Assembly (NCBI RefSeq): GCF_022354825.1
Contig: NZ_CP031168.1
Coordinates: 731,001-795,000 of the forward strand
Direction: 5' to 3'
From: Paenibacillus sp. H1-7
GTDB lineage: Bacteria; Bacillota; Bacilli; Paenibacillales; NBRC-103111
DNA: 64,000 bases
The notes beneath the pieces were generated by a model. That model worked only from the letters and a program-made list of their open reading frames with translations. It did not search any database and was not told where the DNA came from. Shown piece by piece: positions 16,681 to 28,246 of this stretch. The stretch's first letter is position 1. Each line of letters starts with the position of its first letter. The position numbers and the translations under genes were made by a program.

Positions 16681-16967
16681 TAGAAAAATGGATTCATTTT
16701 AAATTGATAAGTAAGTTCTTAGATGTTAATATATATCATATCTTAAAAAGAGGTTCATAGAATTGTCACAATTTCTTCTATGGCAGGGCGTAAATTCTCC
16801 ATGTTCATCAGGTGTAACGGCTTCGGCAAACGGGACGCAAATGAGGGCAGCAGGACGGTTTGATCGCCCTTTTTTCCTTTTTAGTGCTTTACATCTGTGA
16901 AGCTGTGATTTACAACCGTGCCGGTGAATGGTGAAACCAATACTAAGGTATAGAAAGGTTGTACAAC
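16681..16967 (+). promoter_or_regulatory. gltB leader region with dyad and weak attenuator
   Basis: There is no gene in this 287-bp upstream region. It holds a perfect dyad AATTGT-C-ACAATT (16761-16773), a possible operator. Then comes a stretch GGCAAACGGGACGCAAA (16826-16842). Last is a weak stem AGGGC/GCCCT (about 16844-16870) followed by TTTTTT. The layout suggests repressor control plus possible attenuation. No T-box core is present. Confidence 0.4.
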
Positions 16968-19900
16968 ATGAACAGAAAAGGACTGCCAGCGAAGCAAGGT
17001 CTGTACGATCCGCAGTTTGAGCACGATGCTTGCGGAATCGGCTTTGTAGCTAACATCAAAGGGGTGCCCTCGCACGAAATTGTCGGTCAGGCGCTGAATG
17101 TGCTCTGTAATCTCGACCATCGCGGCGGTCAGGGCTCCGAAACGAATACCGGAGACGGAGCGGGGATTTTGCTGCAAATTCCCCATGCTTTTTTGCAAGC
17201 GGAGTGTGCGAAGGAGGGCATAGAGCTTCCGGAGGCCGGCCAGTATGGCGTCGGAATGGTATTCCTGCCGCAGGATGCGGCGCTGCGCGCTGCCTGTGAG
17301 AGCATTCTGGAGGAGAATGTCAAGGCATCGGGACAGCGGCTGCTCGGCTGGAGAACCGTGCCGACGGACAATTCCTCTCTCGGGGAATCGGCCAAATCGG
17401 TGGAGCCGTTTGTCCGGCAAATTTTTATCGGGGCGGAGGAAGCCGCAGAGCTCGCATTCGAACGCAAGCTGTACGTCATCCGCAAGCGCACCGAGAACGC
17501 CGTCCGTGCATTGAGCCAGGAGCGGCCGCTATATTTTGCAAGCTTATCGAGCCGTACGATCGTATACAAAGGCATGCTTACTCCCGTGCAAGTCGACAAC
17601 TACTACTTGGAATTGAAAGACCCCTCGTTCGAAACCGCATTAGCTCTTGTTCATTCCCGTTTCAGCACGAACACGTTTCCCAGCTGGGAGCGTGCACATC
17701 CCTACCGCTATGTCATTCACAATGGAGAAATCAATACGCTGCGGGGCAACGTCAATTGGATGCATGCCCGTCAGCAAATATGCGAAACCGACCTGTTCGG
17801 CGACGATTTCAAGAGCATTCTGCCCGTTATCGATACGGACGGCTCGGACTCGCAAATGTTCGACAATACGCTGGAATTTTTGACGCTGTCCGGCCGTTCG
17901 CTTCCTCATGCAGCCATGATGATGATACCTGAGCCGTGGTCCAAGCATGAATCGATGAGCGACGACAAGAAAGCGTTCTATGAATACCACAGCTGTCTGA
18001 TGGAGCCATGGGACGGCCCTGCGGCGATTGCTTTTACCGACGGGACGGTGATCGGAGCGGTGCTGGACCGTAACGGGCTTCGGCCGGGCCGCTATTATGT
18101 AACTAAAGACGACCTGATTGTCCTCGCCTCTGAAGCGGGCGTGCTGAATATTGCGCCTGAGCGCATCGCGCGCAAGGAGCGGCTTCAGCCGGGACGCATG
18201 CTGCTGGTGGATACGGCTCAAGGCCGGATCGTATCGGATGAGGAGGCGAAGCGCCCGATTATCGCCGAGCATCCTTACCGCGAGTGGCTGAGCGAGCATT
18301 TGATCTCACTCGAGGAGCTGCCGGAATCGGCGGACGTTCCGCGGACCGACCACGAATCCGTGCTGCAGCGCCAGCAGGCGTTCGGCTATACATTTGAGAA
18401 CCTGCGTAAAATTATCGAGCCTATGGCCAAAACAGGCGTAGATCCTGTCGGCTCGATGGGCTTCGATGCGCCGCTTGCCGTTCTGTCGGACCGCCCGCAG
18501 CTCTTGTACAGCTATTTCAAGCAGCTGTTCGCACAGGTTACGAATCCTCCTATCGATGCGAACTTCGAGGAGATCATTACTGCGCAGGGAACGACGGTGG
18601 GCCCTGAGCGCAGTCTGATTCGTCCGGAGCCCGAGAGCTGCCGGCAAATTCGTCTCGCGACGCCGATTCTGACGAACAGCGAGCTGGCCAAGCTGCGCGA
18701 CATTCAGCGCGAAGGCTTCCGCACGGAGACGCTGCCGATCCTGTTCAAGGCGGCTGACGGTGCAGCTGCGCTGGAGCAGGCGATGGAGGAGCTGTATGCG
18801 GCTGCCGACAAGGCGATTGCCGGCGGTGCAACGCTGATCATTTTGTCCGACCGGGGCGTGGATGCCGCCCATGCGGCGATTCCTGCGCTGCTGGCCGTCT
18901 CCGGCCTGCATCATCACCTGATCCGTGAGGGGACGCGGACGAAGGTGGGCCTGCTGCTCGAATCCGGCGAACCGCGGGAAGTGCATCATTTTGCTCTGCT
19001 GCTTGGATACGGCGTCAGCGCTATCAATCCTTACCTTGCGATGGAGACGGTGGAAGATTTAGTCCGTTCAAATAAATTGAAGGACGTTACGCCGGAAAAG
19101 GCGCTTTACAACTATGTCAAGGCTGCCACCAAAGGCGTCGTCAAAGTATTGGCGAAAATGGGCATTTCGACGATCCAAAGCTACCGGGGAGCGCAAATTT
19201 TCGAGGCCATCGGCTTGGATTCATCCGTTATCGACAACTATTTTACATGGACTTATACGCCGGTCGGCGGAATTACCATCGATGTCATCGCGCAGGAAGC
19301 GATATTGCGGCATCAGCGCGCGTTCTCGGAGCAGGAAGGCCGCGACCGGGTGCTGGACACCGGCGGTGAGCTGCAGTGGCGCAAAAGCGGTGAGGAGCAC
19401 CTGTACAATCCGGAGACGATCCACGCGCTGCAAACGGCGGTCCGGACGAACAACTACGGCATGTACAAACAATTTGTAAAGCTGATTCATAAAGAAAACG
19501 AAAAGTACGCTGCGCTTCGTGCACTGTTCTCATTCAAAGCCGGCCGGAAGCCGGTCCCGATCGAAGAGGTCGAGCCGGTCGAATCGATGTTCAAACGGTT
19601 CAAAACCGGGGCAATGTCGTACGGCTCGATTTCGAAGGAAGCACACGAGAGCATGGCAATCGCTATGAACCGCATCGGCGGCAAATCGAATACGGGCGAG
19701 GGCGGCGAGCATCCGGAGCGCTTCACCCGGGATGCGAACGGCGACTTGCGCCGCAGCGCCATCAAGCAGGTAGCGTCCGGACGCTTCGGCGTGACGAGCA
19801 ACTACCTGGTCAACGCCGACGAGATTCAGATTAAGATGGCGCAGGGCGCGAAGCCGGGCGAGGGCGGACAGCTGCCCGGTACGAAGGTGTACCCTTGGGT

Positions 19901-21554
19901 AGCCGAGGTGCGCGGCGTAACGCCAGGCGTAGGCTTGATCTCGCCGCCGCCGCATCACGATATTTATTCGATCGAGGATTTGGCGGAGCTGATTCATGAT
20001 TTGAAGAACGCGAATCCGCGTGCCCGAATCAGCGTCAAGCTCGTATCCGAGGTGGGTGTCGGCACGATTGCGGCCGGCGTCGCCAAAGGGAAAGCCGATG
20101 TCGTGCTCATCAGCGGCTACGACGGCGGCACGGGCGCGTCCCCGCTGACGAGCATCCGTCACGCGGGCTTGCCTTGGGAGCTTGGGCTTGCAGAAACGCA
20201 CCAGACGCTGGTGCTGAACGACTTGAGAAGCCGCATAACCGTCGAGACCGACGGCAAGCTGATGACAGGTCGCGATGTCGTAATCGCAGCGCTGCTAGGC
20301 GCCGAGGAATTCGGCTTTGCGACAACGCCGCTTATCGCTCTAGGCTGTATCATGATGAGAGTGTGCCATCTGGATACGTGCCCGGTAGGGGTGGCGACGC
20401 AAAATCCGGATTTGCGCAAAAAATTCGCCGGCGACCCGCAGCATGTCGTTAACTTCATGCATTTCGTGGCGCAGGACGCGCGCGAGCTGATGGCGGAGCT
20501 CGGCTTCCGCACGATCGAGGAAATGATCGGACATACCGAAATTATCGAAACGAAGCAGGCGGTGGAGCATTGGAAAGCAAAGGGCATCGATTTGACGCCG
20601 CTGCTGCATCAGCCCGATGTGGGCGAAGAGGTCGGCCGTTTCTGTTCGCAAGCCCAGGATCACGGTCTGGACCGCTCGATCGATAGGAGAGAGCTGCTCG
20701 AGATTGCCAAGCCGGCATTGGATAACAAGGAGCACGTCCATGCGATCTTGCCGGTCCACAACGTGAACCGCGTCGTCGGCACGATACTCGGCAGCGAGGT
20801 GACGCGCCGGTACGGGCTCGAGGGCCTGCCGAGCGATACGATCCGTCTGCACTTCAACGGCTCGGCAGGACAAAGCTTCGGCGCTTTCGTGCCGAAGGGG
20901 ATTACGCTATCGCTCGAAGGCGATGCGAACGATTACGTCGGCAAAGGGCTGTCCGGCGGCAAAATCGCGATCTTCCCATCCGAGCAATCGACCTTTGCGG
21001 CGGAGGAGAACATCATCATCGGCAACGTGGCTTTCTACGGCGCCACCGACGGCGAAGCCTACATTCGCGGCATCGCGGGCGAGCGCTTCTGCGTACGGAA
21101 CTCCGGCGTCCGCGCGGTGATAGAGGGCGTAGGCGACCACGGCTGCGAGTATATGACCGGAGGGCGCGTAGTCGTTCTCGGCAAGACGGGGCGCAACTTT
21201 GCCGCCGGGATGTCCGGGGGGATCGCCTACGTGCTGGATGAAGACGGTACGTTCGCGAGCCGCTGCAACAAGGAGATGGTACTCCTGGAGCAGGTCGAGG
21301 AAACGTACGAAGCCGAGGAGCTCCGCAACATGATCCAGCACCACGAGACGTTCACCGGCAGCACGGTAGCCGACCGCGTTCTGAAAAGCTGGGGAGAGTA
21401 CGTGTGGAAATTCGTCAAGATCATTCCGAAGGATTACAAGCGGATGTTCGAGGCGATCGAGCGCGTGAAGCGCTCCGGCTTGAGCCAGCAGGAAGCGATG
21501 CTCGTCGCCTTCGAGGAAAATATGAAGGACGTCTCCCGCATCGGCGGTAACTAA
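16968..21554 (+). CDS. gltB: Glutamate synthase, large subunit
   Basis: This 1528-aa enzyme transfers the amide of glutamine to 2-oxoglutarate, giving two glutamates. The N-terminal class II amidotransferase has its nucleophile Cys22 in [14 protein letters not shown] context ([10 protein letters not shown]), so a 21-residue propeptide should be removed. The central and FMN-binding synthase domains follow ([26 protein letters not shown]). The 3Fe-4S ligands are seen as C-x5-C-x4-C in [16 protein letters not shown]. The C-terminal beta-helix (GXGXG) repeats run from about residue 1240. ATG 16968 follows AAAGG; a TTG at 16959 is less likely. gltD follows after 86 bp, in the same operon. Called gltA in B. 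subtilis. Confidence 0.97.
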   Translation: MNRKGLPAKQGLYDPQFEHDACGIGFVANIKGVPSHEIVGQALNVLCNLDHRGGQGSETNTGDGAGILLQIPHAFLQAECAKEGIELPEAGQYGVGMVFLPQDAALRAACESILEENVKASGQRLLGWRTVPTDNSSLGESAKSVEPFVRQIFIGAEEAAELAFERKLYVIRKRTENAVRALSQERPLYFASLSSRTIVYKGMLTPVQVDNYYLELKDPSFETALALVHSRFSTNTFPSWERAHPYRYVIHNGEINTLRGNVNWMHARQQICETDLFGDDFKSILPVIDTDGSDSQMFDNTLEFLTLSGRSLPHAAMMMIPEPWSKHESMSDDKKAFYEYHSCLMEPWDGPAAIAFTDGTVIGAVLDRNGLRPGRYYVTKDDLIVLASEAGVLNIAPERIARKERLQPGRMLLVDTAQGRIVSDEEAKRPIIAEHPYREWLSEHLISLEELPESADVPRTDHESVLQRQQAFGYTFENLRKIIEPMAKTGVDPVGSMGFDAPLAVLSDRPQLLYSYFKQLFAQVTNPPIDANFEEIITAQGTTVGPERSLIRPEPESCRQIRLATPILTNSELAKLRDIQREGFRTETLPILFKAADGAAALEQAMEELYAAADKAIAGGATLIILSDRGVDAAHAAIPALLAVSGLHHHLIREGTRTKVGLLLESGEPREVHHFALLLGYGVSAINPYLAMETVEDLVRSNKLKDVTPEKALYNYVKAATKGVVKVLAKMGISTIQSYRGAQIFEAIGLDSSVIDNYFTWTYTPVGGITIDVIAQEAILRHQRAFSEQEGRDRVLDTGGELQWRKSGEEHLYNPETIHALQTAVRTNNYGMYKQFVKLIHKENEKYAALRALFSFKAGRKPVPIEEVEPVESMFKRFKTGAMSYGSISKEAHESMAIAMNRIGGKSNTGEGGEHPERFTRDANGDLRRSAIKQVASGRFGVTSNYLVNADEIQIKMAQGAKPGEGGQLPGTKVYPWVAEVRGVTPGVGLISPPPHHDIYSIEDLAELIHDLKNANPRARISVKLVSEVGVGTIAAGVAKGKADVVLISGYDGGTGASPLTSIRHAGLPWELGLAETHQTLVLNDLRSRITVETDGKLMTGRDVVIAALLGAEEFGFATTPLIALGCIMMRVCHLDTCPVGVATQNPDLRKKFAGDPQHVVNFMHFVAQDARELMAELGFRTIEEMIGHTEIIETKQAVEHWKAKGIDLTPLLHQPDVGEEVGRFCSQAQDHGLDRSIDRRELLEIAKPALDNKEHVHAILPVHNVNRVVGTILGSEVTRRYGLEGLPSDTIRLHFNGSAGQSFGAFVPKGITLSLEGDANDYVGKGLSGGKIAIFPSEQSTFAAEENIIIGNVAFYGATDGEAYIRGIAGERFCVRNSGVRAVIEGVGDHGCEYMTGGRVVVLGKTGRNFAAGMSGGIAYVLDEDGTFASRCNKEMVLLEQVEETYEAEELRNMIQHHETFTGSTVADRVLKSWGEYVWKFVKIIPKDYKRMFEAIERVKRSGLSQQEAMLVAFEENMKDVSRIGGN

Positions 21555-21640
21555 TCTAAGCGAGTGTGTCGAATGACAGCTTGTTACGGTCACCTTTAGA
21601 TAAAGCCATTTCGGCACATGTAGGAGGTAAAAGACAAACG

Positions 21641-23125
<1,485 letters not shown>

Positions 23126-23158
23126 TGAATCATTGCTATGATGAATAATTAATAGGAT

Positions 23159-23207
23159 AAAAAGACGCCGGGAGCGGGTTTTTGAATGCACCTGGGTCTT
23201 TTTTTTG
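23159..23207 (+). terminator. Terminator of the gltBD operon
   Basis: AAAAAGAC-g-CCGGG (23159-23172) pairs with CCTGG-GTCTTTTT (23191-23203), with one bulge, an 18-nt loop and a T-run of ten. Confidence 0.75.
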
Positions 23208-23505
23208 ACTGCATAGGAATGTTGGCGATTCTACCCTATCTTGCTTACGATGAGACTTGGCGCAGCAAAGCTTTAAGCCGCTCAATTTTGAAAGGTATCG
23301 ATAAAGGCTTTCCTCCTATGCCGTATCAGGGGCGAGACGGAGTAGAGGCTGGAGGCGCTCTTGCAGCAAAAGCTGCATCGTATTTGTGCCAACGTTGGTC
23401 ATCACAGCTAATCGGGCATGCATGCAGCTTATAAGCAAAGCGGACCATTCCTTCGGCTTAGGTTTGGCGTCATATCATACTGCGGAAGCTGCGCTCGCGC
23501 CTGAT

Positions 23506-23685
23506 GCGGACATAGAATCCGCTATTGTGCCAAAAATGCTCGCTTTGGACATGCTTGCGGACATAGAATCCGTTATTTGCCAAAAAAAGGTTCAAAATTG
23601 CTGCTCTTCACGGTAATAACGGAACCAGTGTCCGAGAGTCGACCATTTTGAGCAAATTTGGGGAAATAAAGGATCTACGGTCCGA
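23506..23685. repeat. Four-copy dispersed repeat, two direct and two inverted
   Basis: The consensus is GCGGACATAGAATCCGTTATT. Copies start at 23506 and 23557 on the + strand. Diverged inverted copies lie at 23615-23635 and 23664-23685. The oppositely facing pairs could fold into a large hairpin. Similar intergenic motifs are, from memory, common in Paenibacillus genomes. Confidence 0.6.
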
Positions 23686-23689
23686 AGCA

Positions 23690-24425
23690 GTGCGAGGGGC
23701 AGGCATAACAGAGGCGGACGGTGCGAATAAAGTGACGGTGCGACAGAGATGAGGCGGTGTGACAGAGGTGACAGGGGCGGCAGAAGATGAGGTGGTGCGA
23801 CAAAGGTGACGGGTGCGATAGAGGTGAAGGGTAGGACAGAGAGGGGTGATAGAGAGGAGGAGTGCGACAGAAGTAACGGTACAACAGCGGTGAGGGGGGA
23901 TGAAGTAGTGTGGGGTACGATAGAATTGACGGGTGCGATAGTGGGGACAGAGGCAATAAAGTCATTAAAACAGGGGCGTGAGATGCACCAGACTCGTCAC
24001 AGGTATTCAAGTTAGCCGCGAAGCCCAAGACGTTCTGGGCATCCGAGAGTACCATTCCAAACAGAGTCACCGTCGCAAACATATGCGCCATCGCAAACAG
24101 AGGCATCATGCCAGACAGAAGCTCATCGCAAACAGAGTCACCATCGCAAACAGAGGCACCATGGCAGACAGAAGCTCATCGCAAACAGAGGCACCATGGT
24201 AGACGGAAGCTCATCGCAGACAAAGACACCACGGCAGACAGAAGCTCATCGCAAACAGAGGCACCATGGCAGACAGAAGCTCATCGCAAACAGGGGCACC
24301 ATGGTAGACGGAAGCTCATCGCAAACAGAGTCACCATCGCAAACAGATGTGCCATCGCAGACAAAGACACCATGGCAGACAGAAGCTCATCGCAAACAAA
24401 GACACCATCACAAGGCAGCAGCACT
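23690..24425. repeat. Minisatellite: 18-nt degenerate units, then 35-nt dimers
   Basis: The left part (about 23700-23960) is a degenerate array with period near 18 (GTGCGACAGAGGTGACGG-like). The right part (about 24051-24420) holds some 20 monomers of CCATCGCAAACAGAGGCA and CCATGGCAGACAGAAGCT alternating as 18+17 = 35-nt dimers. Because 35 is not a multiple of 3, the translated repeat cycles through SSSQTEAPWQTE, AHRKQRHHGRRK and LIADKDTTADR in turn, as expected for non-coding DNA without stops. I therefore reject the long open frames here. Together with the stretch from 23208, this is about 1.4 kb without a gene. Confidence 0.85.
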
Positions 24426-24599
24426 TCACACTTGGAAGCGCCGGTTGCGTCACAAACGCACAATAAACACGATAGGTAATGCCGGCCCCGGCCTACAGTA
24501 GGCTATATTTTGCCTATGGCTGCAATTTCTTGGTCTCCTGAGCATAGACATTCCAGTAGCATCACTATTTTTGGAATCCTTCAGGAGGTGCTGTGCTGT

Positions 24600-24923
24600 A
24601 TGGCTTCAAGTGAGGAAAGAAACCTGGCGCTGCTCGCACATATTTTATGCCTTATTGTCGGTGTGATAGCTCCCCTAATTATTTATCTCATGAAAAAGGA
24701 CGAATCCGCTTATGTCACCGAGCATGCGAAAGAATCGCTGAACTTCCAAATTTCCATGATCATTTATTCCATTATCGCCGGCATTCTTTGCTTCGCCATC
24801 ATCGGGTTCGTTCTTTTGCCGATCCTCGGGGTTTTTGCGCTGATCGTCATTATCATTGCTACGATACGCGCTTCCAAGGGACAGCACTATGAGTACCCGC
24901 TGACCATCCGCTTGGTGAAGTAG
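24600..24923 (+). CDS. DUF4870 family membrane protein
   Basis: This 107-aa protein has three hydrophobic segments (about residues 9-29, 50-72 and 74-90). It carries the DUF4870 pattern: EERNLALLAHI at the N-terminus, GVIAPLIIYLMKKDES, and FVTEHAKESLNFQ-like sequence (YVTEHAKESLNFQIS) in the loop. Function is unknown; members are small inner-membrane proteins in many bacteria. ATG 24600 follows AGGAGGTG with 11-nt spacing. It sits alone between the minisatellite and sinI. Confidence 0.88.
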   Translation: MASSEERNLALLAHILCLIVGVIAPLIIYLMKKDESAYVTEHAKESLNFQISMIIYSIIAGILCFAIIGFVLLPILGVFALIVIIIATIRASKGQHYEYPLTIRLVK

Positions 24924-25142
24924 CGCCGGGCTGATCCAGACATCCCCCCGAGCATCGGACTGCTAAGAAGAAAAATGCTCTATCGTTAACAAGCGGTTCA
25001 TAGCCCGGTCTTACTTTGTTAACACTTTGTTCCTATTTACGTAATTTAATGTAATATACCGCAGGAACCCTCTCTTAATGGTGCCGCGCCCCGAACGCTA
25101 TGGGGTAAACCTAGTTATCCGAGAATATGGAGGGAGCAGAGC

Positions 25143-25313
25143 ATGTCCTTTTATCGCACGCTTATACCCAACAAAAATCTTGATGAGAACTGGCTCAACT
25201 TGATGATTGCAGCTCGCGACATGGGTATATCCAAAAAAGAAGTGCTGCAGTTTATACGACAAACGAAGCAGGAAGAACGTTTCATACCGTATGAAGATCC
25301 GTGTAGCCAATAA
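25143..25313 (+). CDS. sinI: SinI-like anti-repressor (small protein)
   Basis: This 56-aa protein is encoded just upstream of sinR. Residues 13-40 read LDENWLNLMIAARDMGIS followed by KKEVLQFIRQ, matching the SinI dimerisation helix-hook of B. subtilis (LDxEWxxLMxxAK...GIS..EI..FL) and the C-terminal domain of the SinR here (DEEWLGLVREAMDSGIS). SinI binds SinR through this region and lifts repression of matrix genes. Its ATG is preceded by GGAGGG. A 13-nt tandem duplication (TGTAGCCAATAAG, 25302-25327) covers the stop codon. The short N-terminal tail (SFYRTLIPNKN) differs from B. subtilis SinI. The position next to sinR makes the call strong despite the size. Confidence 0.85.
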   Translation: MSFYRTLIPNKNLDENWLNLMIAARDMGISKKEVLQFIRQTKQEERFIPYEDPCSQ

Positions 25314-25413
25314 GTGTAGCCAATAAGAGAGAGAGAAAAAGAAAACATATTTTTTTTCACTGTAAATGGCAACGCTTACAAAATACTTTTTTTACAAATG
25401 ACCCTACACAGAC

Positions 25414-25437
25414 TTGTATTTTTTGATACAATATACT
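25414..25437 (+). promoter_or_regulatory. Possible sinR promoter/operator
   Basis: An inverted repeat TTGTAT-N6-ATACAA (25414-25431) runs straight into TATACT (25432-25437), a good -10, 36 nt before the sinR start. No convincing -35 at 17 nt is seen. In B. subtilis sinR also has its own promoter behind sinI. Confidence 0.35.
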
Positions 25438-25473
25438 GGATAACGGACTAGATAGAAACTAGGGGTGGCTACC

Positions 25474-25800
25474 ATGATTGGCAGACGAGTGAAACAGTTA
25501 CGAATGGAAAAAGGCCTCACCCTCACGGAGCTTGCAGAAAAGGCCGGGGTAGCGAAGTCTTACTTAAGCTCAATCGAAAGGGATATCCAGTCGAACCCGT
25601 CGATCCACTTTCTTGAGAAAATATGTGCTGTCCTTGAAGTACCCATAGAATCGTTTCTGCAAAATAAAGCCACTCTGAGCAAAGAGCTGGACGAAGAGTG
25701 GTTAGGGCTAGTTCGTGAGGCAATGGATTCGGGCATCAGCAAAGAGCAGTTTCTCGAATTTCTGCAATACAACAAATGGCGCAAAGACAACAACAAGTAA
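25474..25800 (+). CDS. sinR: SinR-like biofilm master repressor
   Basis: This 108-aa repressor has an N-terminal HTH_3 domain (residues 1-65) and a C-terminal SinI-type multimerisation domain (about 72-105). The recognition region AGVAKSYLSSIER is identical to B. subtilis SinR as I remember it, so the operator should also be close to GTTCTYT dyads. The tail SGISKEQFLEFLQYNKWRK matches SinR's dimer helix. ATG 25474 follows AGGGGTGG; an in-frame GTG at 25465 overlaps that site. Matching operators lie in the glmS/ubiA region 8 kb away. It converges on the polysaccharide operon, separated by a terminator. Confidence 0.92.
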   Translation: MIGRRVKQLRMEKGLTLTELAEKAGVAKSYLSSIERDIQSNPSIHFLEKICAVLEVPIESFLQNKATLSKELDEEWLGLVREAMDSGISKEQFLEFLQYNKWRKDNNK

Positions 25801-25899
25801 AGCATGTCCTGGTCTTAAGGACGTGTTTATTCGCCGTGGATGCCAGGCCGGGCGGCTCGCTTCACTAACGGCAGCCGATCTGGTGCGCCGGCTCAAATG

Positions 25900-25940
25900 A
25901 AAAAGGATGACTCCTTCCTAATGAAGGGTCATCCTTTTTT
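25900..25940. terminator. Bidirectional terminator between sinR and the polysaccharide operon
   Basis: The 12-bp stem AAAAAGGATGAC (25900-25911) with GTCATCCTTTTT (25928-25939) contains an inner CCTTC/GAAGG stem and has a T-run on either strand. Confidence 0.88.
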
Positions 25941-25985
25941 GTACCTGCCGGAGCTCCGGGAGGCACATGCGCCTCATCCGCGCTA

Positions 25986-28217
25986 TCACTTCGAAGCAGG
26001 AGGCTTCTGGCTGCCGCCGCCCATCTGCTGGTATGCCTGCTTCATGGCGTCGTAGCTTTGCTTGAGCCGCTCGACGTAGCCGACCTTCTCCCACTGCTTC
26101 CAGTGGTAGACAGGCAGCTTGGAGACGGCATACGGACCGCCGCTTCCGTTATCCAGTCCGACGACGCTGTTGTCCGAGCGCTGCACGATCCAAGGGACGA
26201 ACCGGATTCCTTCGGTTGTCTGTGCAAACAGCTTGCCTTCCTGCTCACCGTAGGCTATGACCTGAAGCGAGCTCGGGTCGCTGAAGCCTAGCAGCATCCA
26301 CGGGATTCTCATTTCGACGGTGTCGCCTTTCGCCTGCCACATCGTCAAGGAGTTGAACTCGGGGGAGTCGAACTTTGTCGTCCCGCGCAGCATTTTGCCC
26401 GCATCGACTTCCTCGAACGGATAATACTTTTTCGCGTCCGGCGGCGTCAGCTCGAGCCCGATAGCGAGCTTCCACGGATTGAACACGCCCGAGTCGTCCT
26501 TGAACTCCTCCGGCTTGACCTCCATCATGCCGTAGCGTTTGCCGTACAGGCGGCGGTGGAAATCGTAGTTCGACGCGATGCGGACCTCGCTTTCCCCGTT
26601 TTTACCGAGTCTGACAACGGTCTCGAGCCCTTCATCCAGCGTCCTGCCGCCCATTTCCTTCGCGTGACGGTTGCCGCCGGGCAGGGTGTCGACGCCGAGG
26701 TACAGCTGCTCGCGTTCCGCATCGAACGGCTTCTCCAGCTTGCCGGTTACGTAGACGTACGCTTCGTCGTGAGTGACCCACAGGTCTTTCCAGCCGGGGT
26801 ACGAGCCTTCGAGCTTCTGCTTGTCCTTGATTGCATCCCAGTCCTTCGCATCGCCGTCGATGACGAGAGGCCCGTCCTTGGACGACAGCATGGCCACGAG
26901 GCCGAAATGCTGCTCGTTGGTCAGCACGTTATGCCACATTTTGCGGCGATCCTGAGGAATTTCGAACAGCATCGTGTTCCAGGTTTTCTTGAACCACTCG
27001 TCCTGCCAGGAGAAGACGATGGCGCCTGCCATCCCTTCGTCATAAATATCCTTCAGCAGCGATACGTTGATTTGCCCCTGGCTTTGCTCGTCATGACCGC
27101 CCTGATTGCGGTCCATCGTTCCCAGATGGGCTACGCCGAGCGATGACGGAACACCGAACTCGGTGATCATGACGGGCAAGTTCTTGTGGTACGCTTTCAG
27201 CTTGCGCAAATAGCTTTTATATATGTTAGGCGATCCGTCCGGTTCCCGAATATCCATTAATGTCTCATCCATATGGAAGAAATCCGGGTAATAAGGGTAA
27301 GCATGAAACGCGGCAAAATAGCCGGCAGACCAACTGTGCGCATCAATATGCGTCGCGTCCACGCTGACCATATCTTCAGCTACCAGCACCTCGCCCGGAT
27401 GGGTGAGAGGGTCGGTCGTTACCCAGTTTGTAAAAGAAAGCGGGTGCATCCAGCCGTATTGGGATTCCAGCTTCGCCAGATGATCCAGCATTTCCGCCAG
27501 CCAGTTCTCGAAGGGGCTGGCCTCCGGCTTGGAGGAGAAATGAGTGCCTTCATAATGGGTCTTGTCTTTATGCAGCTCGTTGGTATTTTTCACCATCGTC
27601 GGGTCCCACTCGGTGCCGATTTGCCAGCCGAGCAGGTAAGGTCCCGCATTAAACCGGTACGTACCGCTTGCTTTGCCGAAATGCTCAGGTATATCTGCGT
27701 TGCCGTAGACGGCTCCTACCGCATAGGCGATATCACTTTGGAAGTGCTGGTAAATCTCTTCGATGTAGGCGTCTTTTTTCTCAATCAGCTCTTCCTCGGG
27801 CGCCCATACGCCTTGGATGAAAAACAGCGGCTGATCCGCATGGCGCTGGTTGTATTCGACCAGTGCTTCGTAGAATACCGGCTGCAGGATCGTGTAGACG
27901 CGAACCGTGTTCGCGCCCATATCCTGAATTTGCTGAAACCATTGCATATAATGCTCTTTCGTAATTGGAAGCTCCCCGGGGTCGGTACCCGGGAGAGCGG
28001 CTCCCATATTGACTCCTTTCGAGAAGAAAGGGGTCCACGATTGATTGGCATACATTTCGATCCGGTCTTCCTGCGTGCGGAATTTGATTTGCGAGCCGTC
28101 GGCCGCTTTGACGCTTTCCACTTTTTTGTCCGGCCAGTAGTGCCAGGCCAACAAACCTACGAGTAAAACCAAAGTGATACGGAGCAGCCATTTGCCGGCT
28201 GTGGTTGTCCCATTCAT
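25986..28217 (-). CDS. Membrane-anchored GH-A-like (beta/alpha)8 protein with C-terminal DOMON/CBM9-like domain
   Basis: This 743-aa protein has an uncleaved-looking N-terminal TM helix (residues 10-27) and the rest outside the cell. Residues ~55-430 look like a glycoside hydrolase clan A barrel: FFSKGVNMGAALPG at strand 1, WQIGTEWDP as the likely acid/base Glu, and VMITEFGVPSS as the likely nucleophile Glu. Residues ~450-690 begin VIDGDAKDWDAI and then have DEAYVYVTGKL, typical of CBM9/DOMON-type modules. It is the last gene of the glmS-HEAT-GT2-receiver operon and has a close paralogue at 37.6 kb. A role in trimming or transferring the polysaccharide is likely. I do not recognise a named family. 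Confidence 0.75.
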   Translation of the reverse strand: MNGTTTAGKWLLRITLVLLVGLLAWHYWPDKKVESVKAADGSQIKFRTQEDRIEMYANQSWTPFFSKGVNMGAALPGTDPGELPITKEHYMQWFQQIQDMGANTVRVYTILQPVFYEALVEYNQRHADQPLFFIQGVWAPEEELIEKKDAYIEEIYQHFQSDIAYAVGAVYGNADIPEHFGKASGTYRFNAGPYLLGWQIGTEWDPTMVKNTNELHKDKTHYEGTHFSSKPEASPFENWLAEMLDHLAKLESQYGWMHPLSFTNWVTTDPLTHPGEVLVAEDMVSVDATHIDAHSWSAGYFAAFHAYPYYPDFFHMDETLMDIREPDGSPNIYKSYLRKLKAYHKNLPVMITEFGVPSSLGVAHLGTMDRNQGGHDEQSQGQINVSLLKDIYDEGMAGAIVFSWQDEWFKKTWNTMLFEIPQDRRKMWHNVLTNEQHFGLVAMLSSKDGPLVIDGDAKDWDAIKDKQKLEGSYPGWKDLWVTHDEAYVYVTGKLEKPFDAEREQLYLGVDTLPGGNRHAKEMGGRTLDEGLETVVRLGKNGESEVRIASNYDFHRRLYGKRYGMMEVKPEEFKDDSGVFNPWKLAIGLELTPPDAKKYYPFEEVDAGKMLRGTTKFDSPEFNSLTMWQAKGDTVEMRIPWMLLGFSDPSSLQVIAYGEQEGKLFAQTTEGIRFVPWIVQRSDNSVVGLDNGSGGPYAVSKLPVYHWKQWEKVGYVERLKQSYDAMKQAYQQMGGGSQKPPASK

Positions 28218-28246
28218 AATGATGAACTCCTTTTAGGTATTGTGCG

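Noticed and set aside
16826..16842. c-di-GMP-I riboswitch before gltB
   Set aside because: The two sequence pieces match, but the hairpin that must lie between them is missing, so I only report it as a weak lead.
16700..16967. T-box leader before gltB
   Set aside because: No AGGGTGG-type T-box sequence or strong terminator/antiterminator pair.
23186..23434. Open frame right after gltD
   Set aside because: It begins inside the gltD terminator hairpin and has no family features.
23675..24109. Leftward open frame rich in HPSPLSHPSPL
   Set aside because: It is the reverse reading of the degenerate 18-nt array; no start signal and no known fold.
24051..24420. CRISPR-like array
   Set aside because: Repeats are contiguous with no unique spacers, units are 17/18 nt, and no cas genes are near.
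24108..24479. Long open frame with SSSQTEAPWQTE repeats
   Set aside because: The 35-nt repeat unit makes the frame cycle, there is no ribosome-binding site, and all frames are open because the repeat lacks stops.
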